A stretch of 64,000 bases of DNA. It comes from Dillenia suffruticosa. Lineage: Eukaryota; Streptophyta; Magnoliopsida; Dilleniales; Dilleniaceae. Position 1 is the stretch's first letter, and the number at the start of each line of letters is the position of its first letter. Shown piece by piece: positions 11,230 to 23,184 of this stretch. The notes beneath the pieces are model-generated. The model did no database searches. It saw only the letters and a list, made by a program, of their open reading frames with translations, and was not told where the DNA came from. Where the stretch lies: assembly GCA_033439265.1 (NCBI GenBank), contig JAVTVX010000017.1, positions 13,166,001 through 13,230,000 of the forward strand, in the 5' to 3' direction. The position numbers and the translations under genes are program-made.

Positions 11230-12287
11230 CATGGTGGGCTTGGATTCATAAGACTAGCCTCTTTCAATCAAGCTAACCTTGCCCAAACAAGGATGGTGAA
11301 TCTTCACAAAATCTGCCTCCTTGCTCAGATGAGTTCTGAAAGCTAAGTATTTTCCTTGTTCCAATTTTGGGCAGGCACAGTCGAGTCCGTACCCATGTTG
11401 CTCTTGGCAGAGTATTCTTGAAGGGATGAAGGTACTTGAAGCGGGTGTAAGATGGGTCGTAGGGACTGGCCAATTAATTAAAATGTGGGAAGACAAATGG
11501 GTACCCCGACCAGAACAGTATGAGAATCTGGTCTCTAGTTTCAGTTTTACGAAAAGAGACATCAGTTGAACCTCTTATTGATCAACGTACCAGAAGCTGG
11601 AATGTTCCCCCTTTGCAATCCATTTATTTCCCTTTTGAATGTGATCAAACCCATTCCATTCCAAACATCTATCGGCTCCCAGAAGATAAGTTAATTTAAT
11701 TTAGCACTTTTCAGATGATCAAATCTACTCGGTCAAGAGCGGGTACTTTCTGAGGTTGATGTTGGACAATACTCCCTTAAAAGTCTTCTGATATAGGTCT
11801 ACTCTAAAAGGGAATGGTGACAAACACCGGAAACTTTGTATACCCCCTAATATCAGAAATTTTATACGTAGGGCATGCAGCGGCACCCTCCTGACAAGAG
11901 AAAAATTAGCAGAAAGATTAGCTTTCCCAGATATTTCTTGCATAAGCTATGGGCACCCCATCCCGGTTATCATTGAAAGTTTTGGATGAAATGGAGTCAA
12001 ACTCATTCAGGTCCTAGATTCAGGGCTAACTCTGAATCTACGGATTCAGTCTTTTTGGCACTCCTGTGTTGTAGCTCGGGCAATTTGGACAAGCAGAAAT
12101 GAGCTTTTGTTTTGCCAAAAACCTGCAGATAACCTTAATTTTCCCACTGAGAATAGGCATTGTGGCCAAATTATATATCTGAAAATGCATGGGAACAGAG
12201 AACCAAAGTCGGATCCTCAATCTTGCAACCTCAATGGATGGGCCCTCTTATTGGTCTTGTCAAAATTAACTCAGACGTGGGATAGGG
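11230..12287 (+). mobile_element. LINE (plant L1 type), 3' coding part, left fragment
   Basis: The region after the LINE reverse transcriptase is clear: GGLGFIRLASFNQANLA, KAKYFPCSNFGQAQSSPYPC, then SILEGMKVLEAGVRWVVG and IKMWEDKWVPRPEQYENL. A zinc-knuckle/RVT-like part follows with KSTRSRAGTF near 11720. The end (LIGLVKINSDVG near 12240-12285) is the start of the RNase H-like domain of plant LINEs. Several frameshifts and stops interrupt it, so it is dead. It is 5' truncated, as LINE copies usually are, and begins beside the patellin pseudogene. Copia B splits it in the RNase H-like domain. Confidence 0.85.
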
Positions 12288-12514
12288 TGTTAATGTGAGA
12301 TGCCTCAGCAGCTGCAGATAAGATTGTTCAGGTTTTGATGGTTTGAATTTGTTAAACATTTAATTTTTATTGATTAGGTTGTTATTCTTTATCAAATTTG
12401 AATTTGATTTGGTTGTTATCTTTTAGTTACATTTTATGTATTTAAGGATCATATGTTTCAATAAAACGTAAGAGTGATTTGTAGCACTATTTGTTGCTTC
12501 TCTTAAAACCAACA
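12288..12514 (+). repeat. 5' LTR of copia B
   Basis: It starts TGTTAATGTGA and ends AACCAACA, with the primer site just after. It pairs with 53125-53337; the shared words include cagataagattgttcagg and ctttatcaaatttgaatttg. Confidence 0.92.
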
Positions 12515-12517
12515 AAT

Positions 12518-12529
12518 TGGTATCACAGC
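12518..12529 (+). other. Primer-binding site, copia B
   Basis: tggtatcacagc starts four bases after the LTR end and is one base off the initiator-methionine tRNA complement tggtatcagagc. Confidence 0.8.
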
Positions 12530-12579
12530 CCATTTTCTTGAGGGATCTTGTGAGTTTGAGGGTTCTCCACATTTCAAAC

Positions 12580-12955
12580 ATGCAATCTGAAAATTCTTTT
12601 GCAATACCTACACCACCTATGTTTGAAGGAGACAATTATCAGGTTTGGGCAATCAGAATGATGACCTATCGAAGCAAGTGACCTTTGGGAAGCTGTTGAG
12701 GAGGCGTATGAGATTACTCCTTGCCAGATAAACCAACCGTTCCTCAAATGAAGAATCACAAGGAAAGAAAGCAAAGGAAATCAAATGCAAAGTCATGTCT
12801 TTTCACTGTTGTCTTACCAGCAATCTTTACCAGAATCATGAACCTGAAGTCAGCCAAGAAGATTTGGGATTTTCTCAAGCAAGAATACAAAGGTGATGAA
12901 AGAATCAGAGGGATGCAAGTGCTGAATCTGATCAGGGAATTTGAGATGCAAAGGA
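12580..12955 (+). pseudogene. gag of copia B, first part (fossil)
   Basis: Copia gag of the UBN2 type: MQSENSFAIPTPPMFEGDNY, then QVWAIRMM, and later KSAKKIWDFLKQEYKGDERI and LNLIREFEMQRM. The ATG at 12580 lies 50 bases after the primer site and fits the usual copia gag start. The frame is interrupted by gypsy D, and the gag wording resumes at 23180 (SKTVKEYSDKLLRIVNRVR). Confidence 0.82.
12951..12955. repeat. Target-site duplication of gypsy D, left copy
   Basis: AAGGA stands directly before the gypsy D end TGTCACG. The identical AAGGA at 23180-23184 stands directly after the other end, TTTTACA. Both flanks are copia B gag sequence. Confidence 0.95.
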
Positions 12956-15331
12956 TGTCACGCCCCGATCCTTCTGGAATCGACCACACGACAACCGCCG
13001 CGTTGTCTCGATAAACGGTCAGAACCTCCCCGTATACTGGGACTGCGCAAGACTATCAAATTTACAATAAATCATCGAAAACATAAAACTCTTCAAAATG
13101 TGAAATCACATAACAATACACACGCAAAGAACCTATCCGGCTCATCCCTGAACATTCAAACACACACATTGGCACACATCGGGGAGTGGGATCCTGTACA
13201 AGCACGCATGCGATGTGGCCATCCTAACCATTCAGAATTCTCACCTCAATAAAGCGTATGACAAACAAGAAGTCCCAAAACATAACCGTCGGATTTTACC
13301 AACACTTACCTGAGGAAGACAAGCCAGTATCGGTAGAATCCTAACGGTATGAGTTGTACAGAACTTCACAAAATTAGACAAAAGTATCGAAATTAAGATT
13401 TACAGTCCAAACGGTATGAGTTGTACAGAACTTCACAAAATTAGATAAAAGTATCGAAATTAAGATTTACAGTCCAAATATCCCGGCACAGATATAAACG
13501 GTTTTACAAAAATAATCGAGTAATTAAAATAATAAAGAACAAATCAAAAAATCAGCAGATTTTATCAATATTTGCCAACAACTCGGCCAGTATCAATGAA
13601 ATCTGCATGACAGGGGATGTACGGTCTTCCCTTTCCATGGTTTGAGATCTATAAATCTCCAAAAGTAACCCTGCATATGCCAAATACCTATACAATCCGC
13701 AAAAATACTGCACAAACTCCGTCGAGTAGTCTCCCAACTAAGCCTCCTCTGAAAAAGGGGAAGAGAGGGGTGAGTATAAGGGTATACTCAGTGAGTGGAG
13801 TGCAATGGTGTGATTGTTGTGTTCATAAATAAGGGGTACATGTGGGACAGTCAAAACATATCTCATAAATAACAGTTCATATGCATAAAACATTTCAATA
13901 AATCACAATTTACAAAATATGCATCCATGTCAATTATCATTTCAGAAAATTTTGGGGTTCCATCGAAAAACACTTCCGTCTTAGGGCGGCCAAACCCAAA
14001 CGAAATCCCGCAAAGGGTTTTTCTATCCAATGTCTCAAAACAAACCCCCTACCTTGGCGTTGGCTCATACCTCACCAGGGTGCACTAGATATAGTACGAC
14101 TTCGGCAGAGGGAGGGACGTCTAACTCCCCTGCACATCCAAACCCCAAACCACGCCACCCCGTCGGGTCACTCCGTGGTGGGAATATGACTATAGTCATC
14201 TGCGACACCCTTCATTTCTAAATCAATCTAGTTCACAAGCAATGTGCCATAATTTTCCATCAAATAATCAACAATCTCATGCCAAATCAATTCATAGAGC
14301 AATATCAAATAACATATGGCACTGAATCATTTTTAAACACAACAGATGCATTTATACTTTATAATTCAGTTTAGACAGCCCACAGTCACAAAACAATTCG
14401 CATAAATCACGTAAAATCTTTCGAAAATCATTTGTAAAGTAATTTAAAACAGGTTTCTCATTCATGAACACAATGAACCATCCACTCACCTCTAGAGAGG
14501 GTATTCACTCCCTACACCCTATCCATACTCAAGAAATCTCCTTTCAAACTCCAATGGATTGTCCTGAAGCAACCATAACAATTCTCAAGTCATTGCTCCT
14601 CTAAACTCAAGGGTTCACAAACTTTCCTAATTTTGTTTAACCCTCATTTCTAACATTTTCTTGTTCCTATCCTCATTTTACCAATTTATCGCCATTTACA
14701 TCTTTACAAAATTCATATTCACAACTCTCCTAGATTTTCTTAAATTAACATAGTCTTAGTTTTTTTTCTAATTTTTCCAATTCATGGACATACATTCCAA
14801 TTCTACCATATTGCAATTATTTCACAATCCTAGAGTTATTTTCAGAAATTAGCCCTTACCTGCGCAGAGAAAGGAGTGCAGATTCAGACCTAGGGTTTTC
14901 GCATTTGCCTACCAAACCTTCGTGCGCTGTTCGATTTAATTCGAACTCTGCAATGCTTCCGATTTGAAGCAAAATTTAGTATTTAGGTTCAATCACCAAA
15001 GGAAATTGAAACCTTAGAAAATATATCAATCGGAAATTCATACCACATGTACAGGGGATGAATTGAAATCTCGGCTAGAGTTCTCGAGGGCTTACCGATG
15101 ACTGCCGAGTTGGGGTCTCTTCTGGGGTTGCAGCAAGTGTTTCGGCAGAGGGCAGCATGCGAACAGGCGAGGGAGAGAAGCAGTGGGCTGTTCACGCATG
15201 AGGGAGAGGGGTCGCGGCTGGTGCGCGTTGGAGCGCTCGCGAGATGGAGCTGCTCGCGGGCTGTAGCAGCGCGGGAGGCAAGTCGCGCGCTGCGGCTGTG
15301 CAGCGCCCGCAAGAGAGAGAGAGAGAGAATC

Positions 15332-15375
<44 letters not shown>

Positions 15376-15529
15376 CTTGTGAGTATGTAAATGGAGGGAG
15401 GGAGGTGGAGAAATTGAGAGAGTGAGAGAGGGTCAGAGACAGAGAACATGGGAGAGAATGAGGGGAAGAGAAGGTAAATTGGGAAAGTGACTTTCGCTTT
15501 TTTTTTTTTTTGACTTTGTCGGTTTTACA
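12956..15529 (-). repeat. 3' LTR of gypsy D
   Basis: It matches 20688-23179 along its whole length and is longer mainly because of a 67-base tandem duplication at 13343-13476. In element orientation the LTR begins TGTAAAACCGACAAAG, followed by CT-rich sequence, a GC-rich block and then AT-rich sequence. The inner edge abuts the polypurine tract. Confidence 0.93.
13343..13476 (-). repeat. 67-bp tandem duplication private to one LTR
   Basis: The unit beginning aacggtatgagttgtacag occurs at 13343-13409 and again at 13410-13476, differing at about one base (tagac versus tagat). The partner LTR has one copy (near 21069). LTRs start identical, so the duplication arose after insertion. Confidence 0.93.
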
Positions 15530-15549
15530 ATTCTTAACCCCCTAAAAAT
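15530..15549 (-). other. Polypurine tract, gypsy D
   Basis: On the minus strand this reads ttttagggggttaagaa just before the LTR. The same aggggg motif sits before the 3' LTR of gypsy F. Confidence 0.78.
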
Positions 15550-15637
15550 AAATTTCATCCTCGAAATTTCAAAATACAATTTATACATCAAAAAGTTGCG
15601 GGTGTTACTTCTGCATTAATTCTTCAGTCTTCCAAAT

Positions 15638-16897
15638 CTATTTCTCTACTTTATTATTTCTCCACAGTACCCTAACCATAGGAATCTGCTTACTCCTCAA
15701 CTGTTTGATCTGCCGGTCAATGATTTTCACCGGTTGTACTTTGAAACTCAAGTCTTCTTTCAGTTCTATTGGAGGAACTTCCAATACGTGCGAGGGATCC
15801 GGCAAATATTTTTTTAGCATCGACACATGAAAAACATCATGGATCCTCTGCAATTCTGACGGCAAATCTAGTTGGTATGCCACTGCTCCAATTCTTTCAA
15901 GGATTTTAAAGGGTCCGATATAACGAGGGTTTAATTTTCCTCGTTGCTGAAATCGAACTATGCCCTTCCAAGGAGATATCTTCAAGAATACCATATCTCC
16001 CACTGTGAATTCCAATGGCCTTCTCCTTTTGTCGGCGTAACTCTTTTGCCAATCTTGAGCTGCCTTCATTCTTTCCCGAATTAGCTTAACCTTTTCCTTG
16101 GTAGTTTCAATCAATTCTATGCTTTCAATTTTGCGTTCTCCAACTTCATCCCAACAAAGTGGAGCCCGACATTTCCTTCCATAGAGAGCTTCATAGGGAG
16201 GCATTCCAATACTAGATTGGTAGCTATTGTTATATGCAAATTCAATCAGCGAGATATGCCTATCCCAACTCCCATGGAAATCCATAACGCACGCTCTCAA
16301 CATATCTTCCAACGTTTGGATTGTACGTTCAGATTGCCCGTCTGTCTGCGGATGAAATGCAGTGCTGAATTTTAGTTTGGTACCCAAGGCCTCTTGTAAC
16401 TTAGGCAAGAATCTGGATGTGAATTGGGGGTTTCGATCTGATACAATCGATATCGGAACCCCGTGGAGTCGGACAATCTCATCAAGATACACCCTTGCTA
16501 ACTTCTCCAAGGAATAAGTATTCTGAACTAGGAGGAAATGCGCTGATTTTGTGAGTCTGACTACTATCACCCAAATGGCATCGTGACGACTTGGAGTACG
16601 TGGCAATCCTACCACAAAATCCATAGTAATATGCTCCCATTTCCATTCAGGTATAGGCAATGGTTTAAGCATTCCGGCTGGCTTTTGATGCTCGGCGTTG
16701 GTTTGTTGACACACCAGACATCTTGCTACAAATTCGGCTATTTCCCGTTTCAAGCCTGACCACCAATAAGTTTCTTTGATGGTTCGGTATATTTTAGTAA
16801 TTCCGGGATGCATAGCATAAGCCAAAAAGTGTGTTTCTTCCAGAATAGCCTTCCGAAACTCATCATTTTTGGGAACACAAATCTGCTTCCCATACAT
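15638..16897 (-). pseudogene. Integrase and chromodomain-like end, gypsy D
   Basis: This is a long open stretch of about 419 residues. The H2C2 zinc-binding start reads HFLAYAMHPGITKIYRT, then ARCLVCQQTNAEH. The rve catalytic core shows its acidic residues in ITMDFVVGLPRT, ISIVSDRNPQFTSR and DGQSERTIQTLEDM. The C-terminal part has LNPRYIGPFKILERIG and HDVFHVSMLKKYLPDP, then the chromodomain-like VRVLWRNNKVEK. Chromodomain integrases are known to steer insertion to heterochromatin. It belongs to an element that is broken elsewhere. Confidence 0.9.
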
Positions 16898-16899
16898 GG

Positions 16900-18545
16900 C
16901 TATACCATCCTCCCGAACATGGAAATCACTAGTTTCACCCTTGCGAACCTTTCCACTATTTGCTTTAACTTTTCATCAGTGGTTTGGAATTCTTTAATAC
17001 TGTCTACCAAGGTTGGTCGAATTTCAAATTTCGCTAATAATGCACCACTGTCATCACAAGTAATTTTGGCTCCAAGAGCACGAAATCTCACCAGGCATGA
17101 GAGGTAAGCATCTCCCTGAATCTGAGAAGATGAGGACTTGCGGCTTAAAGCATCAACAACTACATTTGCCTTGTCCGGGTGATAATCAATCACCAAATCG
17201 TAGTCTTTGATCAGCTCTAGCTATTTCCTTTGCCTCAAATTGAGCTCCTTCTGGGTGAGCAGGTACTTGAGGCTCTTGTGGTCGGTGAAGATTCTGCAAG
17301 TGGCTCCATATAAATAATGGCGCCAAATCTTTAATGCAAATACAATCGCAACCAATTCTAAATCATGTGTAGGATAATTCAGTTCATGCTTCTTTAACTG
17401 TCGAGAAGCGTAAGCGATAGTTCTGCCGCCTTGCATCAAGACGCATCCTAACCCCTGTTTACTAGCATCGCTGTAGACAACATAATCATCACCGAGGGTA
17501 GGAAGGGCAAGTATGGGAGTCGTTGTGAGTGTCTTCTTGAGTTCTTGAAAACTCTGCTCACATTTATCCGTCCATTCAAACTTGATTCCTTTCCGCGTCA
17601 AACCAGACAACGGAGATGCAATTTTGGAAAAATCCTCTACAAATCTTCGATAGTAACCGAGGAAGCTTCTCACCTCAGTGACGTTTTTGGGTTGTTCCCA
17701 TTTCAGAATTGCCTCAACTTTCTTCAGATCAACAAATATCCCTTTTCCAGATACTACATGTCCCAAGAACCCAATTTCCTTCAACCAAAATTCACATTTT
17801 GAGAACTTGGCATACAAATGCTTGTCTCGGAGAGTTTGCAACACAATCCGAAGATGATTTGAATGCTCTTCGTCATTTTTGGAATACACAAGGATGTCGT
17901 CAATGAAAACAATGACGAACTTGTCGAGATAGGAGTGAAAAACTCGATTCATTAGGTCCATGAAAACTGCTGGAGCATTCGTCAGGCCGAAAGGCATCAC
18001 CAAGAATTCATAATGTCCATACCTCGTCCTAAACGCAGTCTTGGGGATATCAAATCTATCTTGGAGAATACACTGGCCCCTTCGAGTTGATCAAACAAGT
18101 CATCAATCCTCGGCAAGGGGTATTTGTTCTTGATGGTCACCTTATTTAATTGTCGATAAACAATACACAATCGAAGAGTGCCATCTTTCTTCTTGACAAA
18201 GAGAACCGGAGCACCCCAAGGTGAAGTGCTCGGTCGGATGAATCCCTTTCTCAACAACTCTTGGAGTTGGACTTTCAACTCTTTTAATTCTGCCGGTGTC
18301 ATTCGATAAGGAGAAGTGGAGACTGGTGCCGTACCGGGAACAAGATCTATAGTGAAATCAAACTCCTGAATCGGTGGCAACCCCGGTAACTCTTCTGGAA
18401 AGACATCTGGGAACTCATTTACCACAAGGATATCGCTCAGGTCAGGGCTTGCTGCCATAGTGTCAATGATATGAGCCAAATATGCTTCGCAGCCCTTATG
18501 TACTAATCTTCGTGCCTCAAGAGCTGAAATCACACAAGTTGGCAA
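16900..18545 (-). pseudogene. Reverse transcriptase and RNase H, gypsy D
   Basis: Reverse transcriptase wording: [36 protein letters not shown], then [20 protein letters not shown] and the catalytic [10 protein letters not shown]. RNase H follows with [38 protein letters not shown] and [20 protein letters not shown]. The connection to integrase includes [18 protein letters not shown]. The domain order PR-RT-RH-INT is that of Ty3/gypsy. A few breaks are present. Confidence 0.9.
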
Positions 18546-18551
18546 TACTCG

Positions 18552-18913
18552 TCATTCACCAGCGAACACAAGTAGTGGATGTCTTGCCCTACGGAATTCC
18601 ACTTCTTTAGTGAAGCAATTCACTGAAGCTCGGTGAAAACTTAGCCAATCCATGTCTAGGATGGCGTCGAAGTCCTTCATATCCAACGGAATCAAATCCG
18701 CTTCAAGGATTGTTTCACCAACTTTCACCTCACAAGACTTATGTACAAAATTTCGAATTATATGCTCTCCTAAGAGAGTAATGACCAACAGTTCTTCATC
18801 AAGAGGAACTAAATCCCTATCAGAATGTCTTGCAAATCCTAAGCTTACAAATGAAATATTCGATCCGGTATCAATGAGTATATGTGCATCCACTCCAAAA
18901 ATTTTAATCATAC
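18552..18913 (-). pseudogene. Aspartic protease region, gypsy D
   Basis: IKIFGVDAHILIDTGSNISF carries the DTG-type active site. It is followed by LIPLDMKDFDAILDMDWLSF, the typical protease-RT linker of this clade. It lies just downstream of the gag/pol spacer. Confidence 0.87.
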
Positions 18914-19046
18914 CTATAAATGTAAACCATAAACATAATCATATCATCATACCCTTTCATTCATAATCACAAATCATCAAATCATAGTTATAATCCATAG
19001 ATATCACATTTTCAATTTTCAAACTTAAATTTAAATGAAAATTTAC
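18914..19046 (-). other. Intron-like gag/pol spacer, gypsy D
   Basis: This is a 133-base AT-rich stretch between gag and protease. On the minus strand it opens with GTAAAT after cacag and closes with atttatag. These are good plant splice-site edges. Gypsy A and F have spacers at the same position with the same kind of edges, but here there is no AT microsatellite and I saw no matching hairpin. Splicing here is inferred; gag/pol introns are established for Ogre elements. Confidence 0.5.
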
Positions 19047-20415
19047 CTGTGACTACGTCGGGATTAATCTGAACTTCTTCGTTCGTCATGGCAAAAACCC
19101 TAGCTTGAGCTCTCGGCTGAGGTCGCTGAGAGGGGGTAGCTACTGTATTGCTTCCTGTGCCCGTCCTAGGGACGGTACTAGTGGAAGGTGTCACCGAACC
19201 TGTTGGACCAGTTTTGGAGCCGCTAGAGGAACCTCTAACTTGCGGACTCCCTTGCCCTTCTTCTGTCAACTCAGGGCAAGAATAACGGAGGTGTCCGTCC
19301 TTCCCGCAGTGATAACACCTCTTAGGTCCTTTGCACAGACCCGTGTGATACCCTTTACAAGTAAGGCAAGTCTGCATTCCACTTCCTCTGGGTCTTGCTC
19401 CCGATCCAACATTTTCAACGCCAGAAGCATTCGATCTATGAATTTGTTGGCTTTGAGGAAATCCCACCGATCCTGATATAAATCCACCACTTTGATAGTC
19501 TGTAGTTATGTTCTTCTTAGAGCTTTGGCCCGGTACAAATCCGCTGGACCTCTTCTTCCCTTGGTGGTCCCTAACATTTCCCCTTTCAAGCACCATCTGT
19601 TCAGCCCTCAAGGCCAATTGCAACACGTTCTGGTATGTGTGCTCATCCGTGACTGACATCTTCTCTCGGATATTCAGGTTCAAGCCATCCTCAAACTTGA
19701 AGCGTCTGCACTCTTCGGAGGTGATTAGCTCTGGTACGAATGAGGATAGATTTCTAAATTTCGCCTCATATTCCTTCACAGATAGATTTCCTTGGCGAAG
19801 CTGAAGGAATTCTTTTCTCTTCAAGTCCCGATCGAATCGGGTATAGAACCTCTGGTTGAATTCCCTAAGGAAATCGTGCCAAATGAGAGGTGCAGCTGCC
19901 CCTTCCTCTACTCCATCCTACCATGTGCTAGCATCTTCGTCCAACAATCTCACGGCTACCAAGAGTTTCAAACTATCCTCTATTCCCATATCCGTTACCG
20001 CTTTTCTGACCTTCTTGTTCCATTTCTTTGATTCCGTAGGATCACCAGATGCCGAGAAGGTTTCACAACCAAGCTGCCTTGCTTCTTTAATCAGCTTGGA
20101 CAATTAAATTGGAGAGCGGCTGCTTGGAGTGGCAACCGGAGGAGTGGGTGCTAGTAGGGCACCGGGTGCAGCAGCTGGTACCGAAGGAGGAATAGGTGGT
20201 GGAACTGTAGTCGGCCGCGGAGCTCGGTACGGTGCTCTAAAGGTACTCCACCACTCCATAACTTCCTGAAGAGCAGCAACAGAAGGAGGAGCAGGACCAG
20301 TAGAAGGAGCCGGGAATGTGGACCTAGGTGGAGGAAGAGCATGCGAGGACGACTTATCCTCGTGCTCCTGTGGAGGAATTTCGCTCACATTCCTCATTTT
20401 CCTTCGCAGAGGCAT
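19047..20415 (-). pseudogene. gag of gypsy D
   Basis: The N-terminus MPLRRKMRNVSEIPPQEHED is followed by a proline-rich stretch, then the gag core (ARQLGCETFSASGDPTESKK; KRKEFLQLRQGNLSVKEYEA; FKFEDGLNLNIREKMSV). The CCHC zinc knuckle CYHCGKDGHLRYSC follows near 19280-19320. The start codon at 20415 lies about 250 bases downstream of the primer site in element orientation. A few breaks are present. Confidence 0.87.
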
Positions 20416-20668
20416 TGCAACCTATACAAAATAAGAAACTAGAATTAAGTCAAGGGTTAAGTGAAGACTAAGACTTAACCCCCTAAAAAATATTCTTAAT
20501 TCCCTAAGAAAACCATGGCAAGTTTTGTACAATTTTCGAAGACCCTTTAAAAGAGCTTAACCTTTTTTTTCAAAAATCAAACATTTCAAAACCTTTAGAA
20601 ACTTTCGGGACATTTGGAAACATTTCAAAACATTTCGAAACCAACATGCCTTTAAAATCGTGAACCTA

Positions 20669-20680
20669 GCTCTGATACCA
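20669..20680 (-). other. Primer-binding site, gypsy D
   Basis: On the minus strand this reads tggtatcagagc, the exact plant initiator-methionine tRNA complement, seven bases inside the 5' LTR. Confidence 0.9.
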
Positions 20681-20687
20681 ATAAAGT

Positions 20688-22987
20688 TATCACGCCCCGA
20701 TCCTCGGATTGATCACGCGACAACCGCCGCGTCGTCTCGATACACGGGCAGAACCTCCCCGTATACCGGGACTCTGCAAGGCTATCAAATATACAATAAA
20801 TCATCGAAAGCATAAAACTCTTCAAAACGTGAAATCACATAACAATACACACGTAAGGAGCCCATCTGGCTCATCCCTGAACATTCAAACACACACATTG
20901 ACACACATCGGGGAGTGGGATCCTGTACAAGCACGCATGCGATGTGGCTATCCTAGCCATTCAGAATTCTCACCTCAATAAAGTGTATGACAAACAAGAA
21001 GTCCCAAAACATAGTCGTAAAACTTTACCAACACTTACCTGAGGAAGACAAGCCAGTATCGGTAGAATCCTAACGGTATGAGTTGTACAGAACTTCACAA
21101 AATTAGAGAAAAATATCGAAATTAAGATTTACAGTCCAAATATCCCAGTATAGATATAAACGGTTTTACAAAAATAATTGAGTAATTAAAATAATAAAGA
21201 ACAAATCAAAAAATCAGCGGATTTTATCAATACTTGCCAACAACTCGGCCAGTATCAATGAAATCCACATGATAGGGGATGTACGGTCTTCCCTTTCTAT
21301 GGTTTGAGATCTATAAATCTCCACAAGTAACCCTGTATATGCCAAATACCTATACAATCCACAAAAATACTGCACAAACTCCGTCGAGTAGTCTCCCAAC
21401 TAAGCCTCCTCTGAAAAAGGGGAAGAGAGGGGTGAGTATAAGGGTATACTCAGTGAGTGGAGTGCAATGGTGTGATTGTGTTCATAAATAAGGGGTAAAT
21501 GTGGGACAGTCAAAGCATATCTCATAAATAACAGTTCATATGCATAAAACATTTCAATAAATCACAATTTACAAAATATGCATCCATGTCAATTATCATT
21601 TCAGAAAATCTTGGGGTTCCATCGAAAAACACTTCCGTCTTAGGGAGGCCAAACCCAGAAGAAATCCCGCCAAGGGTTTTTCTATACAATGTCTCAAAAC
21701 AAGCCCCCTACCTTGGCGTTGGCTCGTACCTCACCGGGATGCACTAGATATAGTACGACTTCGGCAAAGGGAGGGACGTCTAACTCCCCTGCACATCCAA
21801 ACCCCAAACCACGCCACCCCGTCGGGTCACTTCGTGGTGGGAATATGACTATAGTCATCTGCGGCACCCTTCATTTCTAAATCAATCCAGTTCACAAGCA
21901 ATATGCCATAATTTTCCATCAAATAATCAACAATCTCATGCCAAATCAATTCATAGAGCAATATCAAATAACATATGGCACGGAATCATTTTTAAACACA
22001 ACGGATGCATTTATACTTTATAATTCAGTTCAGACAGCCTACAGTCACAAAACAATTCGCATAAATCACGTAAAATCTTTCGAAAATCATTTATAAAGCA
22101 ATTTAAAACAGGTTTCTCATTTATGAACACAATGAACCATCCACTCACCTCTAGAAAGGGTATTCACTCCCTACACCCTATCCATACTCAAGAAATCTCC
22201 TTTCAAACTCCAATGGATTGTCCTGAAGCAACCATAACAATTCTCAAGTTATTGCTCCTCTAAACTCAAGGGTTCACAAACTTTCCTAATTTTGTTTAAC
22301 CCTCATTTCTAACATTTTCTTGTTCCTATCCTCATTTTACCAATTTATCGCCATTTACATCTTTACAAAATTTATATTCACAACTCTTCTAGATTTTCTT
22401 AAATTAACATAGTCTTAGTTTTTTTCTAATTTTTCCAATTCATGGACATACATTCCAATTCTACCATATTGCAATTATTTCACAATCTTAGAGTTATTTT
22501 CAGAAATTAGCCCTTACCTGCACAGAGAAAGGAGTGCAGATTCAAACCTAGGGTTTTCGCATTTGCCTACCAAACCTTCGTGCGCTGTTCGATTTAATTC
22601 GAACCCTGCAATACTTCCTATTTGAAGCAAAATTTAGTATTTAAGTTCAATCACCAAAGGAAATTGAAATCCTAGAATATATCAATCGAAAATTCATACC
22701 ACATGTTCAGGGGATGAATTGAAATCTCGGCTAGAGTTCTCGAGGGCTTACCGATGACTGCCGAGTTGGGGTCTCTTCTGGGATTGCAGCAAGTGTCTCA
22801 GCAGAGGGCAGCATGCGAACAGGTGAGGGAGAGAAGCAGTGGGTTGTTCGCGCGCGAGGGAGAGGGGTCGCGGCTGGTGCGCGTTGGAGCGCTCGCGAGA
22901 TGGGGCTGCTCGCGGGCTGTAGCAGCACGGGAGGGAAGCCACGCACTGTGGCTGTGCAGTGCCCGCAGGAGAGAAAGAGAGAGAATC

Positions 22988-23025
<38 letters not shown>

Positions 23026-23179
23026 CTTGTGAGTATGTAAATGGAGGGAGGGAGGTGGAGAAATTGAGAGAGTGAGAGAGAGTGAGAGACAGAGAACACG
23101 GGAGAGAATGAGGGGAAGAGAAGGTAAAATGGGAAAGTGACTTTCCCATTTTTTTTTTTTTGACTTTGTCGGTTTTACA
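20688..23179 (-). repeat. 5' LTR of gypsy D
   Basis: It pairs with 12956-15529. In element orientation it begins TGTAAAACCGACAAAG at the right, soon enters CT-rich microsatellite (near 22990-23090), then a GC-rich block, and ends by the primer site. The CT tract near the LTR start is a plausible core-promoter or leader element, by analogy with plant Y patches. Confidence 0.92.
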
Positions 23180-23184
23180 AAGGA

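Larger units (their letters stand above)
12956..23179 (-). mobile_element. Gypsy D: Ty3/gypsy chromovirus (Tekay-like), complete in parts, minus strand
   Basis: This is a 10.2-kb element with two LTRs of about 2.5 kb, primer site, gag, protease, RT, RNase H, integrase, chromodomain-like end and polypurine tract in the usual order on the minus strand. It has the perfect 5-bp target duplication AAGGA. The LTRs differ at roughly one base in 25 by eye, making it the youngest LTR element in the window. The order of parts looks whole, but gag and pol carry around half a dozen breaks. Confidence 0.93.

Noticed and set aside
15098-15449. Frames on both strands around the GA/CT microsatellite of the gypsy D LTRs (also 22731-23239)
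   Set aside because: They are low-complexity Arg/Glu or Ser/Leu peptides lying within LTR sequence.
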